6,423 nucleotides of DNA from Dysgonamonadaceae bacterium (GTDB lineage: Bacteria; Bacteroidota; Bacteroidia; Bacteroidales; Azobacteroidaceae): assembly GCA_031255425.1 (NCBI GenBank), contig JAIRSN010000265.1:1-6423 (forward strand), written 5' to 3'. Under the pieces are notes generated by a model. It worked only from the letters and a program-made list of their open reading frames with translations. It was not told the DNA's origin and ran no database searches. Position 1 is the first letter of the stretch; each line of letters begins with the position of its first letter. The position numbers were made by a program, and so were the translations under genes. Positions 1 through 6,007 of the stretch are shown one piece after another.

Positions 1-88
1 AAGTGAATCCGGCATTAATGGAAATTTTCTGTACCTTAAAAGGGAAAATCGTTTGCAGGAAGTCGCCAAAATTTTTGTAATCTTTCAT
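1..88 (-). CDS. N-terminus of a YhcC-like radical SAM protein (partial, runs off the left edge)
   Basis: Reading the minus strand from the ATG at 88-86 gives 29 open codons to the window edge, beginning MKDYKNFGDFLQTIFPF and continuing KVQKISINAGFT. The string KVQKISINAGFT is the typical lead-in of the YhcC / TIGR01212 radical SAM family, where it is followed by CPNRDG and the CxxxCxxC cluster-binding cysteines. Those cysteines lie outside the window, so the iron-sulfur site itself is not seen. The family is widespread and its biochemical role is not settled. The frame is open further upstream, with a GTG at 118-116, until the TAG of the preceding gene at 148-146; the ATG at 88 is preferred because it matches the usual family start. 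It follows the DUF3990 gene on the same strand after 57 bases. No clear promoter or Shine-Dalgarno sequence was found in that gap, so readthrough from the upstream cassette is possible. Confidence 0.75.
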   Translation of the reverse strand, partial: MKDYKNFGDFLQTIFPFKVQKISINAGFT

Positions 89-145
89 TGGGCAAAATAT
101 TGAATGATTGGGTTCCACGCTTAAAATAGCAGTATGCAGCGAAAA

Positions 146-820
146 CTACCTGCCTGCTTCGTTTCGAAATAGCCGGTATATTTCCTGCCAGGGAAGGAGG
201 TATAAGTTGTTGTTACTGTCGGAAAGGTGTTTATAAGTTTCCGATTGAAAAAACAGTTCGCTTGCTTCGTCCTCGTTTATATGATTATCGGACATAAGTT
301 GCCGAATGAGGGGCGTTGAAATTCCGGCAACAAGCAAAGATACTTTTTCATTCTCAAATTTCAACGCTTGGAGGGAGCGGTGTGTACAAAGGCAAATTTG
401 GTGCGAAGGTTGCCTGAACTTCAATTCGTGGAGGAAATTATTTTTCGAAAGGAGACCAAACAGGTAGCCGTTAATCCGTTGCGCAATATCATCGTCGGCA
501 ACGGGACCCTCTACAAGATCATAACCGTGGGTAAACGGTTCGCCGGTATTTCGATTTTTTACCACAAAATCCAGCCATTCTTCCGTATAGCTCGAAAAAC
601 GCAGGACATTAAATCCCCAATGCGTAAAAGCGGCGCCTATAAATTCAAATTCGGTAACCACGCCGGCACTATTGGCAATTCGTCCCTTCCGTTCCGCCCA
701 ATATTCTGCCTGTGAAAGAATGTTCGTTACATAAAATCCTTTACCGAAATCCCTGAACGGGCGGCATTTATGAAAATCTATTTTCTCAATCTTCAGGTAA
801 CTGCCATGATATACTTTCAT
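146..820 (-). CDS. DUF3990 domain protein, ADP-ribosyltransferase-like, candidate toxin or effector
   Basis: A 224-residue cytoplasmic protein with no signal peptide. It starts MKVYHGS (residues 1-7) and has DFGKGFYVT (24-32) followed by QAEYW (37-41). The order YHG, then GKGFY, then a helix resembles the first two nicotinamide-binding strands of PARP/ART folds, where PARPs read FGKGIYFA. Later blocks are YDLVEGPVADDD (100-111) and PSHQICLCT (138-146), both typical of DUF3990 proteins. Residues about 168-218 form an extra segment (EDEASELFFQSETYKHL, then NLYLLPWQEIYRLF) that looks like an appended helical domain. The start at 820 is chosen over an ATG at 844 because it overlaps the upstream TGA as ATGA and has GGAGG six bases before it. 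Family membership is recognised from memory of the motifs. NAD-dependent transferase activity is an inference from the PARP-like pattern; target and function are unknown. Its partner is the DUF3791 gene immediately upstream. Confidence 0.82.
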   Translation of the reverse strand: MKVYHGSYLKIEKIDFHKCRPFRDFGKGFYVTNILSQAEYWAERKGRIANSAGVVTEFEFIGAAFTHWGFNVLRFSSYTEEWLDFVVKNRNTGEPFTHGYDLVEGPVADDDIAQRINGYLFGLLSKNNFLHELKFRQPSHQICLCTHRSLQALKFENEKVSLLVAGISTPLIRQLMSDNHINEDEASELFFQSETYKHLSDSNNNLYLLPWQEIYRLFRNEAGR

Positions 821-1056
821 CTCAATCCTCCGTTTTGTTCGCAAATATCGTGTATATCCCTAACCGCCCAAAAAGGATTGTCGGTATGTAAAGCCCACCA
901 ATGTTTCAGCAAAAAATCCCATCCGCCATACCGTTTCAAATAGAAATAGGCTTCCTGTGTTTCCATTTTATACTCGCCGGCAAATTTGGGGATGATGTAG
1001 GAGATAAAACTGATTTTATCCGTTATTTCCTTGTTTAGATCTTCTTTTGTTGCCAT
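817..1056 (-). CDS. DUF3791 domain small protein, candidate partner or antitoxin of the DUF3990 protein
   Basis: A 79-residue protein beginning MATKEDLNKEITDKISF. The body fits the DUF3791 pattern: an N-terminal helix with DKISFISYIIPKFA (13-26), a second helix with ETQEAYFYLKRYGGWDFLLKHW (33-54), and the closing signature ALHTDNPFWAVRDIHDI (56-72), which corresponds to the family's LHT...DI motif. No signal peptide or membrane segment is present. The stop codon TGA (819-817) shares bases with the ATG of the DUF3990 gene (820-818), so the two are translationally coupled. DUF3791 genes commonly sit beside DUF3990 genes in Bacteroidetes and Firmicutes. The small size, leading position and coupling suggest an antitoxin or specificity partner, but this is inference. 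A well-matched Bacteroidetes promoter lies 23 bases upstream of the start. Confidence 0.82.
   Translation of the reverse strand: MATKEDLNKEITDKISFISYIIPKFAGEYKMETQEAYFYLKRYGGWDFLLKHWWALHTDNPFWAVRDIHDICEQNGGLR
827..831 (-). promoter_or_regulatory. Shine-Dalgarno sequence of the DUF3990 gene
   Basis: The minus strand reads GGAGG, then six bases, then ATG at 820. It lies inside the 3' end of the DUF3791 coding region. It is the clearest ribosome binding site in the window, and it decides in favour of the start at 820 rather than the in-frame ATG at 844. Confidence 0.75.
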
Positions 1057-1078
1057 AATCTTTTCAAATCGTCTGGCA

Positions 1079-1108
1079 CAAATTTACGAAAATTATTTAA
1101 AACTCAAA
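1079..1108 (-). promoter_or_regulatory. Bacteroidetes-type promoter of the DUF3791-DUF3990 cassette
   Basis: On the minus strand TTTG (1108-1105) is followed after 18 bases by TAAATTTG (1086-1079), a full match to the TAnnTTTG -7 element. The usual spacing is about 19-21, so this is slightly short. The expected transcription start is near 1072, giving a leader of about 16 bases before the ATG at 1056. Confidence 0.6.
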
Positions 1109-1143
1109 TGAACGTATAAACCCTGTTGGCTGCGATGAACATT

Positions 1144-1185
1144 CCTGGCGGACATCATCAGGCCGCCCTTTCGGGGCGTACCCCG
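1144..1185. other. GC-rich spacer with overlapping, mutually exclusive hairpins
   Basis: Within this AT-rich gap several short inverted repeats overlap: GGCGG (1147-1151) with CCGCC (1163-1167), CGCCC (1164-1168) with GGGCG (1174-1178), and CGGGG (1172-1176) with CCCCG (1181-1185). They cannot all form together. The A-rich run that follows (1186-1191) is on the wrong side for a minus-strand terminator and is not a T-run for the plus strand. Function is not recognised. Confidence 0.35.
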
Positions 1186-1227
1186 GAAAAAAGAATTTTA
1201 AATGGTTAGATTTTCAAACAAAACCAC

Positions 1228-1235
1228 TATATTTG
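1228..1235 (+). promoter_or_regulatory. Predicted -7 element upstream of the small secreted protein gene
   Basis: TATATTTG fits the Bacteroidetes TAnnTTTG consensus fully. No good TTTG is found 19-21 bases upstream; only TTAG at 1206-1209 comes near. The expected start near 1242 would leave a leader of about 30 bases before the ATG at 1272. Confidence 0.45.
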
Positions 1236-1271
1236 TAGCGGAATCCGAGAACTATATAGACTGCGTGATAT

Positions 1272-1580
1272 ATGAAGCGATTTTTATTCGTAATTATTTT
1301 GTTAGTATTGCCGGTGCAAGTTTTCCTCTTTGCCCAAGAAAAAAAAGAACGAAAGGTTGTAATTGAAGAAATCACATTGCCGGAATTGAATGTAATTGAT
1401 AATATTTTGCACATAAAAAATGCTCCTGTCGGAGCAAAAGTGGAAATCATAACGATTGTAGGGAATAAAGTTCGCCAAATCGAAATAAAATCCAAAGAAG
1501 TAGCTTATGAATTAAATCTTCCTAAAGCCATTTACATTTTCAAATTAGAAGGAGTCGTCCGGAAATTTGTCATACGGTAA
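1272..1580 (+). CDS. Small secreted protein made of a signal peptide and a T9SS-type tail-like beta domain
   Basis: A 102-residue protein. Residues 1-21 form a signal peptide (MKRFLF, a hydrophobic core, ending FLFA) with a likely cut before Q22. After a charged linker (EKKERKVVIEE, 23-33), residues 36-102 form a beta-rich segment with GAKVEIITIVGNKVRQ (54-69) and LNLPKAIYIFKLEGVVRKFVIR at the very end. This layout (VxIxxxxGxxV, then LPxGxYxxxxxxxxxKxxx) is that of type A C-terminal sorting domains of the type IX secretion system and of related small DUF3244-like proteins. The usual glycine before IY is alanine (A86). There is no cargo domain between signal and tail, so it is either a free-standing domain of this fold or a remnant of a larger secreted protein. 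Its base composition is visibly more AT-rich than the cellulase that follows on the same strand. No Shine-Dalgarno sequence is evident. Confidence 0.7.
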   Translation: MKRFLFVIILLVLPVQVFLFAQEKKERKVVIEEITLPELNVIDNILHIKNAPVGAKVEIITIVGNKVRQIEIKSKEVAYELNLPKAIYIFKLEGVVRKFVIR

Positions 1581-1641
1581 ACCTTGACCCCAAAATACAT
1601 ACTTTCCCGCCGCTCCATCAACTCTTTCAAGAAAAACAGGA

Positions 1642-1672
1642 TTTGACAGGTAAGAATATTCGAATGTTTTTG
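1642..1672 (+). promoter_or_regulatory. Predicted promoter of the endoglucanase-sigma factor unit
   Basis: TTTG (1642-1645) is followed after 19 bases by TGTTTTTG (1665-1672), one mismatch from TAnnTTTG. The expected start near 1679 leaves a leader of about 17 bases before the GTG at 1696. The spacing is right and the -7 box imperfect. Confidence 0.45.
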
Positions 1673-1695
1673 TAGTACCAATTATAAATAGAATC

Positions 1696-2655
1696 GTGAA
1701 AAAATTTGCATTACTAATTACTTTATTAGCGACAGGACTTGCGGCGTATGCAGGTCCGGTATCCAAGCACGGACCGTTGAAGGTTACGGGAACGCAGTTG
1801 ACCGACCAAACCGGACAACCGGTCGTATTGAGAGGAGTGAGTTTCGGATGGTCGAACTGGTGGCCGCAGTATTACAATCCGGAGGCGGTGCATACGCTGG
1901 CAACGGATTGGCAATGCAGCGTTTTGCGGGCGGCGATGGGTGTCGAGCCGGAAGGCGCGTACCTCTCCGGTCCCAAACCGCAGACCAATTTGGTCACAAC
2001 CGTTGTGGAGGCAGCCATCAAAAACGATGTGTACGTAATCATCGATTGGCATAGCCACGGGATACGGACGGACGAAGCCGTACGGTTCTTTCAGGAAATG
2101 GCTACCCGGTACGGGCACTATCCGAATGTGATTTACGAAATCTTCAATGAACCGGTGCAAACGTGGAAGGAAGTGAAAGATTACTCCGAAACCGTTATCC
2201 GTGCGATTCGCGCAATCGACGGGGACAACCTCATTCTGGTCGGGAATCCGCATTGGGACCAGGACGTACATCTTGTCGCCGACGATCCGCTTGTTGGCTT
2301 CGATAACATTATGTACACGTTGCATTTTTATGCAGCCACGCACAAAGAATGGCTGATTGAACGGGGAAATTATGCCTTGAAAAAGAATATCCCCCTTTTT
2401 GTTTCCGAATGTGCCGGCATGGAGGCAAGCGGCGACGGCGCACTGGATCTGGAGTCATGGGGCAAGTGGCTGCACTGGATGGAAACCAACCGGATTTCTT
2501 GGGTCTGCTGGTCTATATCTTCCAAAGAAGAAACGTGTTCGATGATGCAACCGGAAGCCGGTCCTCACGGTCCTTGGCAAGATAACGATCTGAAAAAATG
2601 GGGAATCATCGCCCGGGACGTTATCCGCAAAATGAACAGGGAGCGGGAGAGATAA
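1696..2655 (+). CDS. Secreted endo-beta-1,4-glucanase (cellulase), glycoside hydrolase family 5
   Basis: A 319-residue protein with a GTG start. The start is supported by the signal peptide that follows directly (MKKFALLITLLATGLAAYA, likely cut after A19). The mature part is a single GH5 TIM barrel with no carbohydrate-binding module and no sorting tail. Family blocks appear in order: VLRGVSFGWSNWW (44-56), the conserved arginine in VLRAAMG (R78), IIDWHSH (H119), YEIFNEP with the acid/base E152, TLHFY (H210, Y212), FVSEC with the nucleophile E238, and WVCWS (W272). The set resembles subfamily GH5_2 bacterial endoglucanases, although the nucleophile strand reads SEC rather than the more usual TEW. 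It should hydrolyse internal beta-1,4-glucosidic bonds in cellulose or mixed-linkage glucan in the periplasm or at the cell surface. The ECF sigma gene begins 16 bases after its stop, which suggests co-transcription. Family call is firm; subfamily and substrate are inferred. Confidence 0.93.
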   Translation: MKKFALLITLLATGLAAYAGPVSKHGPLKVTGTQLTDQTGQPVVLRGVSFGWSNWWPQYYNPEAVHTLATDWQCSVLRAAMGVEPEGAYLSGPKPQTNLVTTVVEAAIKNDVYVIIDWHSHGIRTDEAVRFFQEMATRYGHYPNVIYEIFNEPVQTWKEVKDYSETVIRAIRAIDGDNLILVGNPHWDQDVHLVADDPLVGFDNIMYTLHFYAATHKEWLIERGNYALKKNIPLFVSECAGMEASGDGALDLESWGKWLHWMETNRISWVCWSISSKEETCSMMQPEAGPHGPWQDNDLKKWGIIARDVIRKMNRERER

Positions 2656-2671
2656 CCCCTTCGTTTTTTGA

Positions 2672-3244
2672 ATGAACCAGGCCGCCGATATATTGTTTGA
2701 AGAGATGCGGAAAGGCGAGATCAAAGCCTTCGAACAGTTGTATAAAACCTTTCATCCGAAACTGTTTGCTTACGCAAGACGCTTTATTCTGGATACCGAA
2801 ACGATCAAGGATCTCTTGCAGGAACTGTTTTCCGACTTGTGGAACAAGAAAGAGAGTTTGCATATCGAAACCTCCGTAAGCGCCTTTCTGTTTAAGATGT
2901 TACACAACCGCTGCATTGATTACTTGAGAAGCCGGGCGGCGAAAGACCGGCTTCCGTCGCTTTCTGCGCTCCGGTTATCGGAGCTGCAACACCGTTATTA
3001 TGACATTGAAGTGGATCCTTTTCATGCGATATTCACGGCCGAAATCAACCGTATTGTACGAAAAACGGTGGAAGACCTTCCACCGCAAGTCAAAGAGATC
3101 TTCAGGCTGAGCCGCGAGCAGGGGATTAAAAGCAGCGAAATAGCCGCCTCCCTGAACCTGTCTACCCGGACGGTTGAAAAATATCTCTATCAAACACTTA
3201 AAATCTTGAAGAAGCGGTTAACCGACTATCGCGCACGCCGGTGA
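2672..3244 (+). CDS. ECF-type RNA polymerase sigma-70 factor, Bacteroidetes family
   Basis: A 190-residue protein with the two-domain ECF layout. Region 2 spans about residues 17-90: KAFEQLYKTFHPKLFAYARRF, then DLLQELFSDLWNKKESL for core polymerase contact, then LFKMLHNRCIDYLR for -10 recognition. Region 4 spans about 125-183: EDLPPQVKEIFRLSREQG, then a helix-turn-helix SSEIAASLNLSTRTVEKYL for -35 recognition. The pattern matches the Bacteroidetes family of ECF factors that control outer-membrane glycan-uptake loci. Those are normally followed by a FecR-type anti-sigma gene and SusC/SusD genes. Here the next gene is nrdJ on the opposite strand, so the factor is an orphan at this locus. It sits 16 bases after the endoglucanase gene and likely shares its mRNA. 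Whether it regulates the cellulase is inference. No Shine-Dalgarno sequence is visible. Confidence 0.93.
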   Translation: MNQAADILFEEMRKGEIKAFEQLYKTFHPKLFAYARRFILDTETIKDLLQELFSDLWNKKESLHIETSVSAFLFKMLHNRCIDYLRSRAAKDRLPSLSALRLSELQHRYYDIEVDPFHAIFTAEINRIVRKTVEDLPPQVKEIFRLSREQGIKSSEIAASLNLSTRTVEKYLYQTLKILKKRLTDYRARR

Positions 3245-3262
3245 ACGCCTTTCCTCCTTTTC

Positions 3263-5797
3263 TTATCCACACTTGGAAGCGCCGCAGGAAGTACAGGACA
3301 GGCATCCCTCCTGGTAGACCAGCGTCTCTTGCCCGCAATTCGAACATTTCTGCCCTTTCGCCTGGATTCCCTCCTGAACATACTTCTTTAACGCCCGTTC
3401 CACGCCGTTCTTCCAGGTGTTGATCGATTCGTCGTTCAGTTCCAGCCCCTGCACCAGTTTGATCACCTGCTCCACGGGCATGGAATAGCGCAACACGCCG
3501 GAAATAAGTTTGGCGTAATTCCAATATTCGGGGTTGAACTTATCCGACAGCCCTTCGATGGTCGTTTTATAGCCTCGTTTGTTGGTGTATTGAAAATCGT
3601 AACGCTTGTTTCCGCTGTCGTCCGAGTTCTTGATAATCGTGCCTTTCGAGACGTTCTTCGGCAGGAAGATGCCCTCGTCTTCGTCGTTGATACCGGTAAA
3701 GATTTCGTAAGGACGCCCGTTCAGCAGTCCGACAAAGGCGATCCACTTCTCTTTATTATTCTGGAACTTCACGATGTCTGCTTCCAGCTCCCTGGGGCGC
3801 TTGGCGACGATCACCGGCGGTTCGGGACATTCCTCACAGTCTTTCTTGTCGGAAGCGGCAAGCAGAACGCCGCTCCTCGAGCCGTCGCGGTAAACCGTGC
3901 AGCCTTTGCATCCCGATTTCCAGGCCTCTATGTAGAGCCTGTCGACCAGCGCTTCGTCGGCTTCGTTGGGCAGATTGATGGTCACACTGATCGAGTGGTC
4001 GACCCACTTTTGCACCCTGCCCTGCATCTTTACCTTTTGCAGCCAGTCGACATCATTCGACGTAGCCTTATGATAGGGCGACTTCCGGATCATCGCGTCA
4101 ATCTCCTGCTGCGAATACCGCTTGGTAGTGGAATACCCTTGCGACTCCATCCAGGTAACAAACTTGTGATGAAACACAACGTACTCCTCCCACGAGTCGC
4201 CGACTTCATCCACGAAGTCTACCTTTGCAGAAACGTCATTCGGGTTCACCTTCCGCCTCCTTTTATACACCGGCAGAAACACCGGCTCGATACCCGAAGT
4301 GGTTTGAGTCATCAGCGACGTAGTGCCCGTGGGGGCTATCGTAAGGCACGCAATATTTCGCCTGCCATACTTCGTCATGTCTTCAATCAATTGCGGGTCG
4401 GCGTCTTTCATTCTGTGAATAAAAGGATTGGACGCTTCGCGTGTTGCATCGAAAAGTTCAAAGGCGCCACGTTCCTTAGCCATCTCCACGGAAGACCGGT
4501 AAGCGGCGAGCGCCAATGCCTTCTGAATTTCTTCGGCAAAAGCGGTAGCTTCCTCCGATCCGTAGCGAAGCCCCAGGGCTGCCAACATATCTCCTTCGGC
4601 AGTGATTCCGACGCCGGTTCTCCTGCCTAACAAGGTCTTATGACGGATCTTCTTCCAGAGCAACTGTTCGGTACTCTTCACCTCGTCTGTTTCGGGATCG
4701 GCTGCCACCTTTTCGAGAATGGCATCGATTTTTTCAATCTCCAGGTCGATGATGTCGTCCATAATGCGCTGGGCAAAAGCCACGTGCTTCCGGAACAGGT
4801 CGAAATCAAACTTTGCCTTGCCGGTAAACGGATTTTTCACATAGGAATATAAATTAATCGCCAGCAGGCGGCAACTGTCGTAAGGACACAAGGGAATCTC
4901 ACCGCAGGGATTGGTCGAAACGGTGCGAAAACCCAGGTCGGCATAACAGTCGGGAAGCGACTCTTTCAGAATGGTATCCCAGAACAGGACGCCCGGTTCC
5001 GCCGACTTCCATGCATTGTGAATGATTTTCTCCCAAAGCGCTTTTGCATCCGTCTCTTTTTTGTAGTCGGGGCTTTTACTTCCAATCGGATATTGCTGGA
5101 CAAACGTACGTTCATGAATGACCGATTCCATAAATTCGTCGGTAATCTTAACCGAAACATTGGCTCCGGTTACTTTCCCTTCCGACATCTTCGCGTCGAT
5201 AAACGCTTCTGCATCCGGATGTTTGATAGAAACGCTTAACATCAGGGCGCCGCGCCGGCCATCCTGGGCGACTTCGCGGGTCGAATTGGAATAGCGTTCC
5301 ATAAAGGGGACCAAGCCGGTAGACGTCAGTGCGGAGTTCTTTACCGGCGAACCTTTGGGCCGGATGTGCGACAAGTCGTGTCCCACCCCGCCCCGGCGCT
5401 TCATCAGTTGCACTTGCTCTTCATCTATCTTAATGATAGCGCCATACGAATCTGCCGGGCTGTCCAGTCCGACGACAAAGCAATTGGAAAGCGACGCCAC
5501 CTGATGATTATTTCCAATGCCGGTCATCGGGCTTCCCTGCGGCACGATGTACTTGAAGTGGTCGAACAATTGGAAAAGCGCTTCCTTTGATATGGGATTC
5601 GGATACCGTTGTTCTATCCGGGCGATCTCATTCGCCAAGCGCCAGTGCATATCTTCGGGCGATTTTTCGTAGATGTTACCAAATGCGTCTTTCAAAGCAT
5701 ATTTATTCACAAACACTTTGGCGGCCAGTTCGTCGCCGTTGAAGTAATTCATCGAAGCGCTGTACGCTTCTTCAAAAGTATAAAGGGCCTTTTCCAT
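3263..5797 (-). CDS. nrdJ: Adenosylcobalamin-dependent (class II) ribonucleotide reductase
   Basis: An 844-residue cytoplasmic enzyme that reduces ribonucleotides to deoxyribonucleotides using coenzyme B12 to make the thiyl radical, with no need for oxygen or a small subunit. Visible landmarks are SLSNCFVV with redox cysteine C106, STNPCGEIPL with N296, radical cysteine C298 and E300, the second redox cysteine C309, and the phosphate loop PTGTTS (489-494). Residues about 680-790 correspond to the TSCPD domain found in this long form. The tail is a zinc ribbon and re-reducing segment with C818, C821, C832, C835, C838 and C843, ending CG. There is no N-terminal ATP-cone. The length and C-terminus match the NrdJ_Z type (TIGR02504). 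The start ATG at 5797 has AAAGGA eight bases upstream. The gene converges with the sigma factor gene over 18 bases. Activity would depend on B12 synthesis or uptake, which cannot be seen here; no cobalamin riboswitch was recognised upstream. Confidence 0.96.
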   Translation of the reverse strand: MEKALYTFEEAYSASMNYFNGDELAAKVFVNKYALKDAFGNIYEKSPEDMHWRLANEIARIEQRYPNPISKEALFQLFDHFKYIVPQGSPMTGIGNNHQVASLSNCFVVGLDSPADSYGAIIKIDEEQVQLMKRRGGVGHDLSHIRPKGSPVKNSALTSTGLVPFMERYSNSTREVAQDGRRGALMLSVSIKHPDAEAFIDAKMSEGKVTGANVSVKITDEFMESVIHERTFVQQYPIGSKSPDYKKETDAKALWEKIIHNAWKSAEPGVLFWDTILKESLPDCYADLGFRTVSTNPCGEIPLCPYDSCRLLAINLYSYVKNPFTGKAKFDFDLFRKHVAFAQRIMDDIIDLEIEKIDAILEKVAADPETDEVKSTEQLLWKKIRHKTLLGRRTGVGITAEGDMLAALGLRYGSEEATAFAEEIQKALALAAYRSSVEMAKERGAFELFDATREASNPFIHRMKDADPQLIEDMTKYGRRNIACLTIAPTGTTSLMTQTTSGIEPVFLPVYKRRRKVNPNDVSAKVDFVDEVGDSWEEYVVFHHKFVTWMESQGYSTTKRYSQQEIDAMIRKSPYHKATSNDVDWLQKVKMQGRVQKWVDHSISVTINLPNEADEALVDRLYIEAWKSGCKGCTVYRDGSRSGVLLAASDKKDCEECPEPPVIVAKRPRELEADIVKFQNNKEKWIAFVGLLNGRPYEIFTGINDEDEGIFLPKNVSKGTIIKNSDDSGNKRYDFQYTNKRGYKTTIEGLSDKFNPEYWNYAKLISGVLRYSMPVEQVIKLVQGLELNDESINTWKNGVERALKKYVQEGIQAKGQKCSNCGQETLVYQEGCLSCTSCGASKCG

Positions 5798-5849
5798 GTT
5801 TTTATTCCTTTGTATTATGTACTTTTTTTGTTTATTTTATTTGCGAGTG

Positions 5850-5881
5850 CAATATTAGTCATAGATTTTTAATCTGACAAA
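5850..5881 (-). promoter_or_regulatory. Predicted promoter of nrdJ
   Basis: On the minus strand TTTG (5881-5878) is followed after 20 bases by TAATATTG (5857-5850), one mismatch from TAnnTTTG. The expected start near 5843 gives a leader of about 46 bases before the ATG at 5797. Confidence 0.5.
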
Positions 5882-5910
5882 TATTTTCCAATAAAACAGC
5901 TCCTTTTTTT

Positions 5911-5990
5911 CAAAAGTTTTCCAAAATAAAAAGTATATCGTTTATATTTAAGTATTTAAAAAAATAACTTTGTTGAAAAGTTTTCTAAAA
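5911..5990 (+). repeat. Pair of near-identical 16-base repeats, operator-like
   Basis: CAAAAGTTTTCCAAAA (5911-5926) and GAAAAGTTTTCTAAAA (5975-5990) are direct repeats differing at two of sixteen positions. Their starts are 64 bases apart, close to six helical turns. Each contains the inverted core AAAAGTTTT; the second extends to GAAAAGTTTTC. The first lies about 30 bases upstream of the nrdJ -33 element and the second sits at the expected start of the plus-strand promoter at 5941-5972. They do not resemble the NrdR box. In such AT-rich DNA chance similarity is possible. Confidence 0.4.
5941..5972 (+). promoter_or_regulatory. Distal predicted promoter of the agmatine deiminase gene
   Basis: TAACTTTG (5965-5972) is a full match to TAnnTTTG, with TTTA (5941-5944) twenty bases upstream as a near-match to TTTG. 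The expected start near 5979 would give a leader of about 140 bases containing the hairpin at 6008-6053. Confidence 0.5.
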
Positions 5991-6007
5991 CATTTACGTT
6001 GAATTAT

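Noticed and set aside
368..715. Plus-strand open frame of 115 codons
   Set aside because: It lies entirely opposite the DUF3990 gene, whose motifs are recognisable, and its own translation resembles nothing.
1726..2343. Minus-strand open frame of 205 codons opposite the cellulase
   Set aside because: It is a shadow of the GH5 gene, which has all catalytic residues in the plus frame.
2636..2668. Possible terminator between cellulase and sigma factor (GGG...CCCC then six T)
   Set aside because: The stem would be only three or four pairs with a long loop, and the T-run ends almost at the sigma start codon.
3590..4630. Plus-strand open frame of 346 codons opposite nrdJ
   Set aside because: Long, but it is antisense to the conserved core of nrdJ and rich in residues typical of a shadow frame; no family motif is seen.
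5798..5880. Cobalamin riboswitch or NrdR box upstream of nrdJ
   Set aside because: The predicted leader of about 46 bases is far too short for a B12 riboswitch, and no sequence close to the NrdR consensus is present.
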